From contig NZ_CP031447.1 of assembly GCF_003391095.1 (NCBI RefSeq), forward strand, positions 496,001-560,000: 64,000 nucleotides of DNA, given 5' to 3'. The notes under the pieces are model-generated. The model was given only the letters and a program-made list of their open reading frames with translations, did no database searches and was not told the DNA's origin. Source of the stretch: Austwickia chelonae. GTDB lineage: Bacteria; Actinomycetota; Actinomycetes; Actinomycetales; Dermatophilaceae. The first letter of the stretch is position 1; each line of letters opens with the position of its first letter. A program made the translations under genes and the position numbers. Of the stretch, positions 26,048-33,523 are shown one piece after another.

Positions 26048-26048
26048 G
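25398..26048 (+). CDS. IS630-family transposase, catalytic DDE part
   Basis: A 216-residue frame with the three acidic residues of the DDE site: LVLVVDEQSQVQ, LVLDNF and NLVERWFAEL. Right after the second Asp, eight extra residues (about PREREVPP) stand before ATHKTPAVKAWL, where family members normally read DNYATHKT. This suggests a 24-base in-frame insertion near 25731-25754. With the frameshift from the N-terminal part, the element is probably inactive on its own. Confidence 0.8.
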   Translation: MDKVRDIVGLYLPPPQNALVLVVDEQSQVQALDRATPILPMMPGTPARATHDYVRHGTTTAFAAMDILSGAVIARNHHRHRSSEFLRFLTEVEKATPKHLELHLVLDNFPREREVPPATHKTPAVKAWLLKHPRVVLHFTPTSASWHNLVERWFAELTRRKPRRSTHRCVIELERDIVTWTQNWNNDPKPFVWTKTTDQILDTLTSYCQRTNNSRH

Positions 26049-27626
26049 TTATGAAGAGCTGATAATTCCGTCGCGCTGAAGCGATTCTTCTAATTCGCCA
26101 ATCCGCTCCCTGATCAAGTTTTGCCGATGGTTCACGTCTTTCGAATCCTCCAGAAGCCTTCTTAGGGCTCCGGCGTTCCGTTGGTGGTCGATTTCATCAA
26201 GCTCGTTTCTCTGAGTAGGTGAGTAGTGTGTCCAGTATGGCAGTTTATCGGAAGCAAGTAAACCTATTCCGTGGCCTCCAATATCAACCTGGCCGATAAG
26301 TTCTACTCGCTGACGAAACTCTACAAGTAGCTTATCTGCGGTAAAAAGGTAAACTTTTTTATGGTAATCCGGAAGTTCGCCGCTCTGAGCGATGTCGCAA
26401 ATTGCTGAGTAAAGAAGATCATATGCGGCTCCGTGGAGTTCATTCAGTGTGGGTGGGCAAATTCGGTTTAATTTTAACAAGGCTGATGCTCCGTTGCGTT
26501 TCTTTCCGCTGCTGTTCGTTTCACGATTAAGTAAGAGCTCGCTAATTGTAAGCGTCGCATGAGCGGAGAACCCCGCGAACTTGTTCATCTGCTCGACCCA
26601 ACTGCGCCAAGCGGATATGCGTTCTTCTGCCTGGAACTTCTGGTTGTGCATTGGCCTATATAAGCGAGCTGCCTCAAGGATGCTTAAATAGTTCAACATC
26701 GATAATTCACGGTCGCCGTCGCCATAGTCGTTGGCATCTGATTTCTGATGAGAAAGATCCGCCAAATATGCGTTGACGTGCTCGCGCAAATCTTCGATGC
26801 TGACGGTTAAGGGGTCTGACAGCATCCACGCCCTCCAATGGGCCCTCAGCTGCCTGGCGGCTGAGATTCCGCCCGGACCTTCACGGCATTCGGCAAGTGC
26901 GAAACCAGGTACCGAATCCAACTCTTTTATCCATTTCAGGTGGGCGCGTAAGTCAAGGAGTCGTTTCGGATTTTTCTCAGGATATTTTATTGCGCGTTCA
27001 GCATCAATGAGGATGCTCTGATCGATGAGTACTGATGAACTAAACTCTGGACAAGCTGGTGCTTCTGATTGCGGTCCAACGTACGAGTAGCGTGTAGTTT
27101 TATCGAAAGGAAGGGATGTGAACCGCGCGACCCCCCGAGGGGCAAGCCCCTTTTGTGTGCGGATCAGGTCTCCGATGTTCTTAAACTTTGTAGGCGGTAA
27201 GCGGGAGATGATCAGGATGATTTCGCTTCCGTTGGACGGGGCGTCTCCGTAGATATGAGCTGTGGGAAGAAAAGCAACGAGGGGTCGGTCATCGGCGCAG
27301 ACATACCGGACGGTGAGGCCGACCGGAACGTGGACCACTTCAAGAGGTGCTTCTGCTAGGGCCGTGCAATTCGTAGATTTCCCCAGGACTAGGCCCAGCT
27401 GTTCGCCATAGGAACGGAAAGACTCATCGCTGATGGGGAGTGTTCCAAATGTGTTACTCGTAGATGTCTCGGCGACGAGAACGAGTGCCGGTTGGCCCGC
27501 TAACTGGCTGTACCAGCACCCTTGCCACTCCATAACTGCAGGAATCTCACCGATGTCCGGCCTACCACTTGAGTATCGGAACCTCATCGAGCAAGAATCA
27601 CCCAAGTTGGCGGGGGATAGCAACAT
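26049..27626 (-). CDS. Orphan protein with probable C-terminal PIN-like nuclease domain; AT-rich, likely acquired
   Basis: A 525-residue protein I cannot assign to a named family. Base composition differs from the neighbours (26341-26400 is 26/60 G+C; 20041-20100 in tmk is 43/60). Residues ~1-190 form a beta-rich domain of unknown type. From ~198 the protein shows a PIN-like order of acids: D202 in VLIDQSILID, E246 in FALAECREG, D403 in AAYDLLYSAICD, and D431 in VYLFTADKLLVEF, with a long helical insertion between. That would make it a metal-dependent ribonuclease-like protein. The start at 27626 has a G-rich stretch upstream; M14 (27587) is an alternative. It stands alone between an IS630 element and an ISL3 remnant, with no antitoxin-like partner. 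Confidence 0.6.
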   Translation of the reverse strand: MLLSPANLGDSCSMRFRYSSGRPDIGEIPAVMEWQGCWYSQLAGQPALVLVAETSTSNTFGTLPISDESFRSYGEQLGLVLGKSTNCTALAEAPLEVVHVPVGLTVRYVCADDRPLVAFLPTAHIYGDAPSNGSEIILIISRLPPTKFKNIGDLIRTQKGLAPRGVARFTSLPFDKTTRYSYVGPQSEAPACPEFSSSVLIDQSILIDAERAIKYPEKNPKRLLDLRAHLKWIKELDSVPGFALAECREGPGGISAARQLRAHWRAWMLSDPLTVSIEDLREHVNAYLADLSHQKSDANDYGDGDRELSMLNYLSILEAARLYRPMHNQKFQAEERISAWRSWVEQMNKFAGFSAHATLTISELLLNRETNSSGKKRNGASALLKLNRICPPTLNELHGAAYDLLYSAICDIAQSGELPDYHKKVYLFTADKLLVEFRQRVELIGQVDIGGHGIGLLASDKLPYWTHYSPTQRNELDEIDHQRNAGALRRLLEDSKDVNHRQNLIRERIGELEESLQRDGIISSS

Positions 27627-27715
27627 AATTTAGTGCCCCCCTGCCCACGCCTTGCTGATGGCATGGGATCCGTGTTCCAGTTCTCGGTCCAGGCTCCGAA
27701 AATGGGGACTGCTGC

Positions 27716-27955
27716 AATGCGAGGTGGCGCTCGTCGAGATCAAGACCCTGGGCCGGACCCTGAAACGCCGCGCCGCGGACGTCCTGGCGTACTTCGAACA
27801 TCCCTGCACATCCAACGGGTCCACCGAGGCCATCAACGGACGACTCGAGCACCTCCGCGGTATCGCCCTGAGCTTCCGCAACCTGACCAACTACATCACC
27901 AGAGCTCCTGGGCACCGGCAGTTTCAGGCCCGACCTACACCGCATTCTGCGATGA
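27716..27955 (+). pseudogene. ISL3-family transposase remnant (C-terminal piece, frameshifted)
   Basis: The segment LGRTLKRRAADVLAYFEHP, then GSTEAINGRLEHLRGIALSF and RNLTNYI, matches the C terminus of ISL3-type DDE transposases. After about 27900 the frame breaks and the expected ending (LLGTGSFRPDLHRIL) continues in another frame to a stop near 27955. The rest of the transposase and the inverted repeats are missing. Confidence 0.8.
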
Positions 27956-28193
27956 GCCCTCTCCTATCGTCGACCGGAATGGCTACATCACCGAGCGGCG
28001 GATGTGCTGAGATGCACTGACCGAAAAGGCTGGTCGAATGGTCACTGCCATGTGAACAGTGGCAATGCCATGGCCGTTGGCCCAGACCCGGTGTCAGCCA
28101 GGACGAGTGCTTCGATCGAGTATTGCGCCGAACCCTGCCGGGATTTCTGCAGCGCTGGCACCTGTTTTGCTCTACACGGAGGCGTCGACAGCT
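27956..28193. other. Intergenic stretch at the right edge of the island
   Basis: No convincing gene. Short inverted repeats around CACTGCCAT and GGCAATGCCATGGCC (about 28038-28080) may be remnants of mobile-element ends. No copy of the tRNA-Thr 3' end was found here. Confidence 0.4.
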
Positions 28194-28496
28194 TCAGAAC
28201 AGCCGAGCCAACGCCGCAGCGATCATTCCCACGAGGACGACGACGATGAACGGTGCCCGCAGGATCAGCGCCACGGCTGCTGCGGCGAGTGCTGCGATGC
28301 GGGCGTCGAAGGTGATGTTCTGCCCCGTGGTGAACGTATTCGCCACCACCAGGGCGCTGAGCAGGCCGACCGTGCAGGCGGCCGACGCCTGGCGGAGGAT
28401 CGGCGCGTCCAGGACGGACTCGGGCACGAGGTAGCCGAGCAGTTTGGTGGCGAAGGCGATCAGGCAGGCCAGGCCGAGCCACAGCCAGGGCGTCAT
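28194..28496 (-). CDS. azlD: AzlD-type branched-chain amino acid exporter small subunit
   Basis: A 100-residue membrane protein with four hydrophobic segments, starting MTPWLWLGLACLIAFATKLL and containing RAPFIVVVLVGMIAAAL near the end, as in AzlD/LIV-E small subunits. Its ATG overlaps the azlC stop (ATGA). A much longer open frame upstream lies inside azlC and was not used. Confidence 0.88.
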   Translation of the reverse strand: MTPWLWLGLACLIAFATKLLGYLVPESVLDAPILRQASAACTVGLLSALVVANTFTTGQNITFDARIAALAAAAVALILRAPFIVVVLVGMIAAALARLF

Positions 28497-29272
28497 CACT
28501 TCTCCTCCTGGCGGTGCTGCACCCACGCGATGGCGACAGCCACTATGGCGGCCATCACGATCGGGATCCCCGGCGGCACGAACGGTGTCGCCATCAACGT
28601 GACGACGGCGCAGATCAGCGCCACCTGCACCGGCCCACGTCCGTGCAGGCGCGGCCACAGCAACCCCAGGAAGGCGGCGACCGCCGCCCCGTCGAGCCCC
28701 CACACCTTCGGGTCGCCCAGCGAAGCGCCCGCGAGCGCGCCGACGAAGGTTGCCAGGTTCCAGAAGATGAAGACGGCCACTCCTGCCGCCCAGAATCCGC
28801 GGTGTTGTTCGTCGGGGTCCTCCTGACCGGACGCGGTGGCCATCGATTCGTCGATCGTCAGGTGGGCCATCGCGGGCCGTAGCAGGCCGTGCGGGCGGAG
28901 TAGCTCGTTCATCTGCACCCCGTAGACGGCGTTGCGCACGCCCAGGAGTGAGGCTGCTGTCACCGCCGACGGCCAGCTGCCCCCGCCGGAAAGCACTCCG
29001 ACGAGTGCGAATTGCGAACCGCCGGTGAACATCAGTAGTGACAGGGCGCAGGTCTGCAGCACCGACAGTCCTGCGGCTACGCCGAGCGCGCCGAAGCTCA
29101 GCCCGTAGAGCCCTGTTGCTACGCCGATCGACAGGCCCATCCGGGTGGCAGGGGTCAGAGTCGCCATCGCCGCATCGTAAATCCCCAGGGGGGTGGCCGG
29201 CGGGGAATGTCCGTCCGCCAGAAGTGGCCGGGTGGAAAGGGGTGCGCCCGGCTCACTCGGCATGTCATCCAA
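28496..29272 (-). CDS. azlC: AzlC-type branched-chain amino acid exporter large subunit
   Basis: A 258-residue integral membrane protein. MGLSIGVATGLYGLSFGALGVAAGLS and LMFTGGSQFALVGVLSGGG are the family signature regions, and HLTIDESMATA is typical of AzlC. With AzlD it should export branched-chain amino acids or analogues. M4 (29263) is an alternative start. The gene is divergent from the CPBP protease gene, with a long palindrome between them. Confidence 0.88.
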   Translation of the reverse strand: MDDMPSEPGAPLSTRPLLADGHSPPATPLGIYDAAMATLTPATRMGLSIGVATGLYGLSFGALGVAAGLSVLQTCALSLLMFTGGSQFALVGVLSGGGSWPSAVTAASLLGVRNAVYGVQMNELLRPHGLLRPAMAHLTIDESMATASGQEDPDEQHRGFWAAGVAVFIFWNLATFVGALAGASLGDPKVWGLDGAAVAAFLGLLWPRLHGRGPVQVALICAVVTLMATPFVPPGIPIVMAAIVAVAIAWVQHRQEEK

Positions 29273-29355
29273 CGAGATCGTAAAAGTCGCTGTCAGATTT
29301 CAGCTTTGATGCAGGACTCTTCATAGATGTCCTGGCACGCTGGCGGGGCCGACCC

Positions 29356-29391
29356 GTGGCCCGGCTCCGCTGCTCACCGGAGCCGGGCCAC
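29356..29391. repeat. Perfect 14-base inverted repeat between divergent azlC and CPBP genes
   Basis: GTGGCCCGGCTCCG (29356-29369) and CGGAGCCGGGCCAC (29378-29391) with an 8-base loop. It lies 49 bases before the CPBP start, where a terminator is not expected, so a leader hairpin/attenuator or an operator are the main readings. Confidence 0.6.
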
Positions 29392-29439
29392 GTCATCCGA
29401 TCGGTGACCTCATGCTTTCGATCAGAAAGGGCGCCCCTC

Positions 29440-30411
29440 ATGCCTGATCCGGACCTGCACACCCACCACGTGAATGACACCAGGACTTCTGGTCGGGGAG
29501 CTGCGCAGGCCGGGCGATGGGGCACCGACTACTTCCGGATGGCGACGAGATCGCCGCGGTACCGGTGGTGGGTGCCTCTCATTGAAGTCGCCCTGCTCTA
29601 CGTCGGCTACCTCGCGTTGGTCTTCGTCGTGGTGATGATCGCGACGGCGCTGAAATTGGTGGCCCCTGATCACACCAACTTCATTCAGGGAGTGGGCAAT
29701 CAGGCCGGCATCGCGCCGTCCAAGCCGATCGACTTCACGTTGACGACGCTTTCGCTGATCATCCTCGTACCTGCAGCGATGTTCGCCGTCCGGTACGGTG
29801 GGCGCCGTCCGGTGGGAGGGCTGTTCGCGGTGTGTGGGTGGCTGAACACGTCGCTGTTGTGGCGTTCGACGAAGCTCATCCTGCCGGTCTACGTGGTGTC
29901 GACAGCTGTTCCGATGTTTTTCTTCGACTACACCTTCAGCATCACCGCGAGTGCTCTCATCGGCGCGCTCCTCGTTGTCATTCTCATCCCGTTGCAGGCG
30001 GCCGCTGAAGAAGTGGCCTTTCGTGGGCTGATGGGGCAGGTGCTCGGGGCGTGGACGAAAACCCCGGTCATCCCGATCGTCCTTCCGGTGATTCCTTTCC
30101 TGCTCGCCCACAGCTACGACTTTTCCGGGATGTTCGCGTTGGCGGTCTTCTCGATCTGCATGGGGATTCTGCTCTGGGTCACCGGTGGTTTGGAGATCCC
30201 GATGGTGATGCACGCGATCAGCAATATGACGGCGCTGTTTCCCGTGGCTTTCGGCGCTGGGGCGGTCTCCGACACGGTGAGTCTGACGGTCGTCGTCTAC
30301 CAGAGCGCGTTGACCATCGGGTTGACGGTTCTGATCATCCTGCGTCCGCAGGTCGTCGGTGTCACCAGTTGGAAGACCTCGTCGGCTCCCGAAGGGAAAA
30401 CGGCGAGCTGA
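29440..30411 (+). CDS. CPBP-family intramembrane metalloprotease (Abi/CAAX-like)
   Basis: A 323-residue membrane protein with about eight hydrophobic segments. The first catalytic motif is AAEEVAFRGLMGQ (EExxxR), the second includes LLAHS, and the third is MVMHAISNM (HxxxN/D type). The ATG at 29440 has GAAAGGGCG upstream. Members act as membrane proteases, some in bacteriocin self-immunity; the substrate here is unknown and no bacteriocin gene is adjacent. Confidence 0.87.
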   Translation: MPDPDLHTHHVNDTRTSGRGAAQAGRWGTDYFRMATRSPRYRWWVPLIEVALLYVGYLALVFVVVMIATALKLVAPDHTNFIQGVGNQAGIAPSKPIDFTLTTLSLIILVPAAMFAVRYGGRRPVGGLFAVCGWLNTSLLWRSTKLILPVYVVSTAVPMFFFDYTFSITASALIGALLVVILIPLQAAAEEVAFRGLMGQVLGAWTKTPVIPIVLPVIPFLLAHSYDFSGMFALAVFSICMGILLWVTGGLEIPMVMHAISNMTALFPVAFGAGAVSDTVSLTVVVYQSALTIGLTVLIILRPQVVGVTSWKTSSAPEGKTAS

Positions 30412-30416
30412 ACCGA

Positions 30417-30450
30417 CCGTGCCCAGCCGTCGGAGGGCGGTCGGGCACGG
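30417..30450. terminator. Bidirectional hairpin between convergent CPBP and glutathione peroxidase genes
   Basis: CCGTGCCC (30417-30424) and GGGCACGG (30443-30450) form a perfect 8-base stem. An alternative pairing of CCCAGCCGT with ACGGCTGGG overlaps it. Confidence 0.55.
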
Positions 30451-30468
30451 CTGGGGTCGATGGCCTGT

Positions 30469-30954
30469 TCAGTTGCGGGCCAGGGCGGCTTCGATGTCGG
30501 CGCGCAGGTTCTCCGGTTTGGTGGTCGGGGCGTACCGTTTGATGACCTGCCCGTCCTTGCCGACCAGGAACTTCGTGAAATTCCACTTGATGCTGTCGGC
30601 GATCACGCCGCGTTTCTGCGAGCGCAACCAGACGAAGAGCGGGTGGGCGTCGTTGCCGTTGACGTCGACTTTGTCGAACATGTGGAAGCTGACGCCGTAG
30701 TTCTTGGTGCAGAATTCGCCGATCTCGTCGGCGTCGCCAGGTTCTTGCCCCGCGAACTGGTTGCAGGGGAAGCCCAGGACGGCCAGGCCTTGGTCGGCGT
30801 AGTCGTGGTGGAGTTTCTGCAGGCCGTCGAGTTGTGGGGTGAGGCCACATTGGGAGGCGGTGTTGACGACGAGGACGACCTGCCCGGCGTAGTCGGACAG
30901 TTTCTTGTCCTCGCCGGTGAGGGTGGTGGCGGTGAAGTCGTGCAGGGAGGCCAT
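30469..30954 (-). CDS. Glutathione peroxidase-family thiol peroxidase
   Basis: A 161-residue peroxidase. The active-site Cys is C36 in NTASQCGLTPQ; LGFPCNQFAGQEPG is the second signature and holds another Cys, and WNFTKFLVGKDG is the third. The Cys (not Sec) form usually uses thioredoxin and reduces organic hydroperoxides. The start is the ATG at 30954, preceded by GGGAGG-like bases on the minus strand. Confidence 0.93.
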   Translation of the reverse strand: MASLHDFTATTLTGEDKKLSDYAGQVVLVVNTASQCGLTPQLDGLQKLHHDYADQGLAVLGFPCNQFAGQEPGDADEIGEFCTKNYGVSFHMFDKVDVNGNDAHPLFVWLRSQKRGVIADSIKWNFTKFLVGKDGQVIKRYAPTTKPENLRADIEAALARN

Positions 30955-31101
30955 GGTGTCGTCCTTCGATTCGGAGGTGGTGAACTCTGGATAAGTATTG
31001 CGCACAATTTAGTTGTGTACAACTAGGTGTTGTCGGACCTGTCGGTGGTTCGTCCGTCGAAAATGACTGGGCTGCCGTTTGATTCGTGGAAATATCTCGC
31101 T

Positions 31102-31524
31102 ATGACCATGCCATCGGGCTACGTGCTTCACCGCGGAACGCCCGCCATCGAGGACTACCTCCGGCTCCGTCGCGAGTCGGGTCTGACGCCACGAACCCCC
31201 GCTCAAGCCGAAGCCGGGCTCCCCGGAAGCTGGGCGGCCTGCCATGTCACCCACGGCGATATCGGCCCTGCCGTGGCCATGGGTCGGGTCATCGGCGACG
31301 GCGGCTGGTACTTCCACATCATCGACATGGCCGTACTGCCCGAGCATCAACGGTGCGGGCTCGGTGACGCCGTGCTCACCTGGCTGCTCACCCGCATCCG
31401 TGAAGACGCCCCCGAAGGGGCCTTCGTCTCCCTGATGGCCGATCCGCCCGGCCGTCCGCTCTATGCCAAACACGGCTTCAGCGAACGGCGTGACCTCTCC
31501 ATGGGGATGGCCATCTGGAACTGA
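31102..31524 (+). CDS. GNAT-family N-acetyltransferase
   Basis: A 140-residue protein. IIDMAVLPEHQRCGLGDAVL is motif A (Q-R-x-G-x-G), and LYAKHGFSERRD is motif B. The short N-terminal part GYVLHRGTPAIEDYLRLRRE is typical of single-domain GNATs. ATG 31102 or 31108 are both possible. The frame is open further upstream but has no good ribosome-binding site. Substrate unknown. Confidence 0.82.
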   Translation: MTMPSGYVLHRGTPAIEDYLRLRRESGLTPRTPAQAEAGLPGSWAACHVTHGDIGPAVAMGRVIGDGGWYFHIIDMAVLPEHQRCGLGDAVLTWLLTRIREDAPEGAFVSLMADPPGRPLYAKHGFSERRDLSMGMAIWN

Positions 31525-31551
31525 GTCGGCGACTCGGATTCCACTAATAAA

Positions 31552-31595
31552 GAACCGAAACCTGAGCACCGAGTACGGTGCCCAGGTCCCGGTTC
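31552..31595 (-). terminator. Terminator of the siderophore ABC operon; one copy of a repeated hairpin
   Basis: A 19-base stem with a 6-base loop. Read on the minus strand all positions pair, with three G-U pairs, and the stem is followed by TTTATTAG, a T-rich tail. The right arm GGTGCCCAGGTCCCGGTT is identical to that of the hairpin at 44951-44992. Confidence 0.75.
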
Positions 31596-31625
31596 CAGGT
31601 TCCAGTTGAAGGGGTGGGGACGTGG

Positions 31626-32390
31626 TCAGTGGGTGAAGCCCACCGGAGCCACCACCGGTACCCCCTCGTCGGAGAGCACCTTGGCCTCCACCCGGTAGGT
31701 CGACGAGAGGGTCTGCGAGGTCAACACCTCGGCCGGGGCCCCGAAGCCCACGCTCGCCCCGTCCCGCAGCACCAGCAGGTGGTCGCAGAACCGGGCCGCC
31801 AGGTTCAGGTCGTGCATCGGCACCAGGGAGACCCCGTCCACCGCCGCCGTCCGCGCCCGCACATAACCCAACACCTTGATCTGATGGTGCAGGTCCAGGG
31901 CCGACGTCGGCTCGTCCAACAGCATGACCTGCGGGCGACGCACCGTCATCTGGGCGATCCCGGCCAACTGGCGCTGCCCGCCGGACAGCTCGTTCAGATA
32001 GCGGTTGGCCAGGGCGGCGATGCCCAACTCCTCCAGGCACGAATAGGCCGTGGTGATCTCCTCGGCGCTGGTGTGCCAGGACGACCGGCGCCGCAGACCG
32101 ACCAGCACCGACTCCAAGACCGTCAACGCCACATCGCCGGGCGGATCCTGCGGCACATAGCCCAGCACGTCACGCCGCTGCCGGGCCGACAGCTCGACGC
32201 CCTCGGTATCCACCACGCAGATCCGCCCCTCCCCGTGGTGGATCCCGGCGATGAGCTTCATCAAGGTCGACTTGCCCGAACCGTTCGGCCCGAGCACGCC
32301 CACCACTCCACCGGTCGACGGCATGGACACCCCGGCCAGGGCGACCCGCTTGCCGTAAGAGAACCCGATGTCCTGCAGAGCCAACTTCAC
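31626..32390 (-). CDS. Iron-siderophore ABC transporter ATPase (FecE/FepC type)
   Basis: A 254-residue ATPase. Walker A is GPNGSGKST, the signature LSGGQRQLAGIAQM, Walker B VMLLDEPTSALD, and the switch His is in MHDLNLAARFCDH, the form typical of FecE/FepC/BtuD-like ATPases. It is the last gene of the operon and overlaps the permease gene by 4 bases. Confidence 0.9.
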   Translation of the reverse strand: MKLALQDIGFSYGKRVALAGVSMPSTGGVVGVLGPNGSGKSTLMKLIAGIHHGEGRICVVDTEGVELSARQRRDVLGYVPQDPPGDVALTVLESVLVGLRRRSSWHTSAEEITTAYSCLEELGIAALANRYLNELSGGQRQLAGIAQMTVRRPQVMLLDEPTSALDLHHQIKVLGYVRARTAAVDGVSLVPMHDLNLAARFCDHLLVLRDGASVGFGAPAEVLTSQTLSSTYRVEAKVLSDEGVPVVAPVGFTH

Positions 32391-33517
32391 CGGGCACCTC
32401 CGAAGGAGTTACGGCGGCGGGTCGTGATGATCAACACGAACACCGGCACCCCGACCGTCGCGGTGAGAATGCCCACCGGCACCGCCACCCCGGGCACGAT
32501 CACCAGGCTGAGCGCATGCGCCGACGACAACAACGCCGCCCCGGTCAACAGCGACGCCGGCAGCAGATACCGCTGGTCCTCCCCGACGAGCACCCGGGCC
32601 ACGTGCGGGCCGACCAGGCCGATGAAACCGATGATCCCCACGAAGGACACCGACACCGCCGCCAGCAGGGATACCGCCAACAACGAGACGATCCGCACCC
32701 GTCGTACGTCGACCCCCAGGGCGGCGGCGCGGGCGTCACCGAAACGCATCGCGGTCAGCTTCCACCCGTTCGCCGCGAACCCCGGTACGGCGAGCGCCAG
32801 TGCGACGCCGACGAGGGTGATCGCCGGCCAGGTGGCGCGCTGCATCGACCCCATGCTCCAGAAGACGATCTGTTGCAGGCTCTCGGTGCTGGCGTTGTAC
32901 TGCATGAGCGCGGACAGGGCTTGGAAGAGGAAGACCATCGCGATGCCGAAGAGGACCACGGTCTCGGTGCTGGCTCCCCGCCACATCGACACGGTGGAGA
33001 TCACCGCGGCCGCGGCGAGGGCCAACGTCCCGGCGAAGACGGTGAGGGTGTGGTCCTCCAGGAAGGGCACGGTCAGGCCGGTCACGATGGCCAGCGCTGC
33101 ACCGAAGGCCGCTGCGGCGGAAACACCCAGGGTGAAGGGCTCGGCGAGAGGGTTGTCCAGGATGGTCTGCATCTGTAAACCACCCAGGGAGAGCGCGGCG
33201 CCGACGAGGACAGCCAGCAGTGCCGGGGGGAGGCGCAGGTTCCACACGACGGTGCGGGTCTGGGCTTCGACGGCGTCCGGGGTGAGGATCGCCCAGAGCA
33301 CGTCGGTGAGGCTGTAGCCGAGGGGGCCCAGGGCGATGCCGGTGAGGAAGGTCAGGACGACCACGGCGGCCAGGGCGATCAGGGTGAGCGAGCGTTGTAC
33401 GGCTCGTCGTCGGACGATGCGGAGCTGTTCGTGGGCGCCGGGCACGCCGACGGCGCCGGAGAGCGGGGTGATGCTCTCCGGCGCCTCGGCTGCGGCGCTG
33501 GTGGACCGTGCGGACAT
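32387..33517 (-). CDS. Iron-siderophore ABC transporter permease (FecCD family)
   Basis: A 376-residue permease with about nine or ten membrane helices after a ~45-residue cytoplasmic N terminus. Signature segments are LRLPPALLAVLVGAALSLGG, NPLAEPFTLGVSAAAAFGAA, and GFIGLVGPHVARVLVG near the ATPase-contact loop. A single permease gene suggests a homodimer. The gene follows the binding protein after 6 bases. Confidence 0.9.
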   Translation of the reverse strand: MSARSTSAAAEAPESITPLSGAVGVPGAHEQLRIVRRRAVQRSLTLIALAAVVVLTFLTGIALGPLGYSLTDVLWAILTPDAVEAQTRTVVWNLRLPPALLAVLVGAALSLGGLQMQTILDNPLAEPFTLGVSAAAAFGAALAIVTGLTVPFLEDHTLTVFAGTLALAAAAVISTVSMWRGASTETVVLFGIAMVFLFQALSALMQYNASTESLQQIVFWSMGSMQRATWPAITLVGVALALAVPGFAANGWKLTAMRFGDARAAALGVDVRRVRIVSLLAVSLLAAVSVSFVGIIGFIGLVGPHVARVLVGEDQRYLLPASLLTGAALLSSAHALSLVIVPGVAVPVGILTATVGVPVFVLIITTRRRNSFGGAR

Positions 33518-33523
33518 GCCCGG

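Noticed and set aside
28004-28249. 81-codon plus-strand frame at the island edge
   Set aside because: Overlaps the 3' end of azlD and looks non-coding.
31578-33317. 579-codon open frame antisense to the siderophore permease and ATPase
   Set aside because: Arg/His/Pro-rich shadow without domains.
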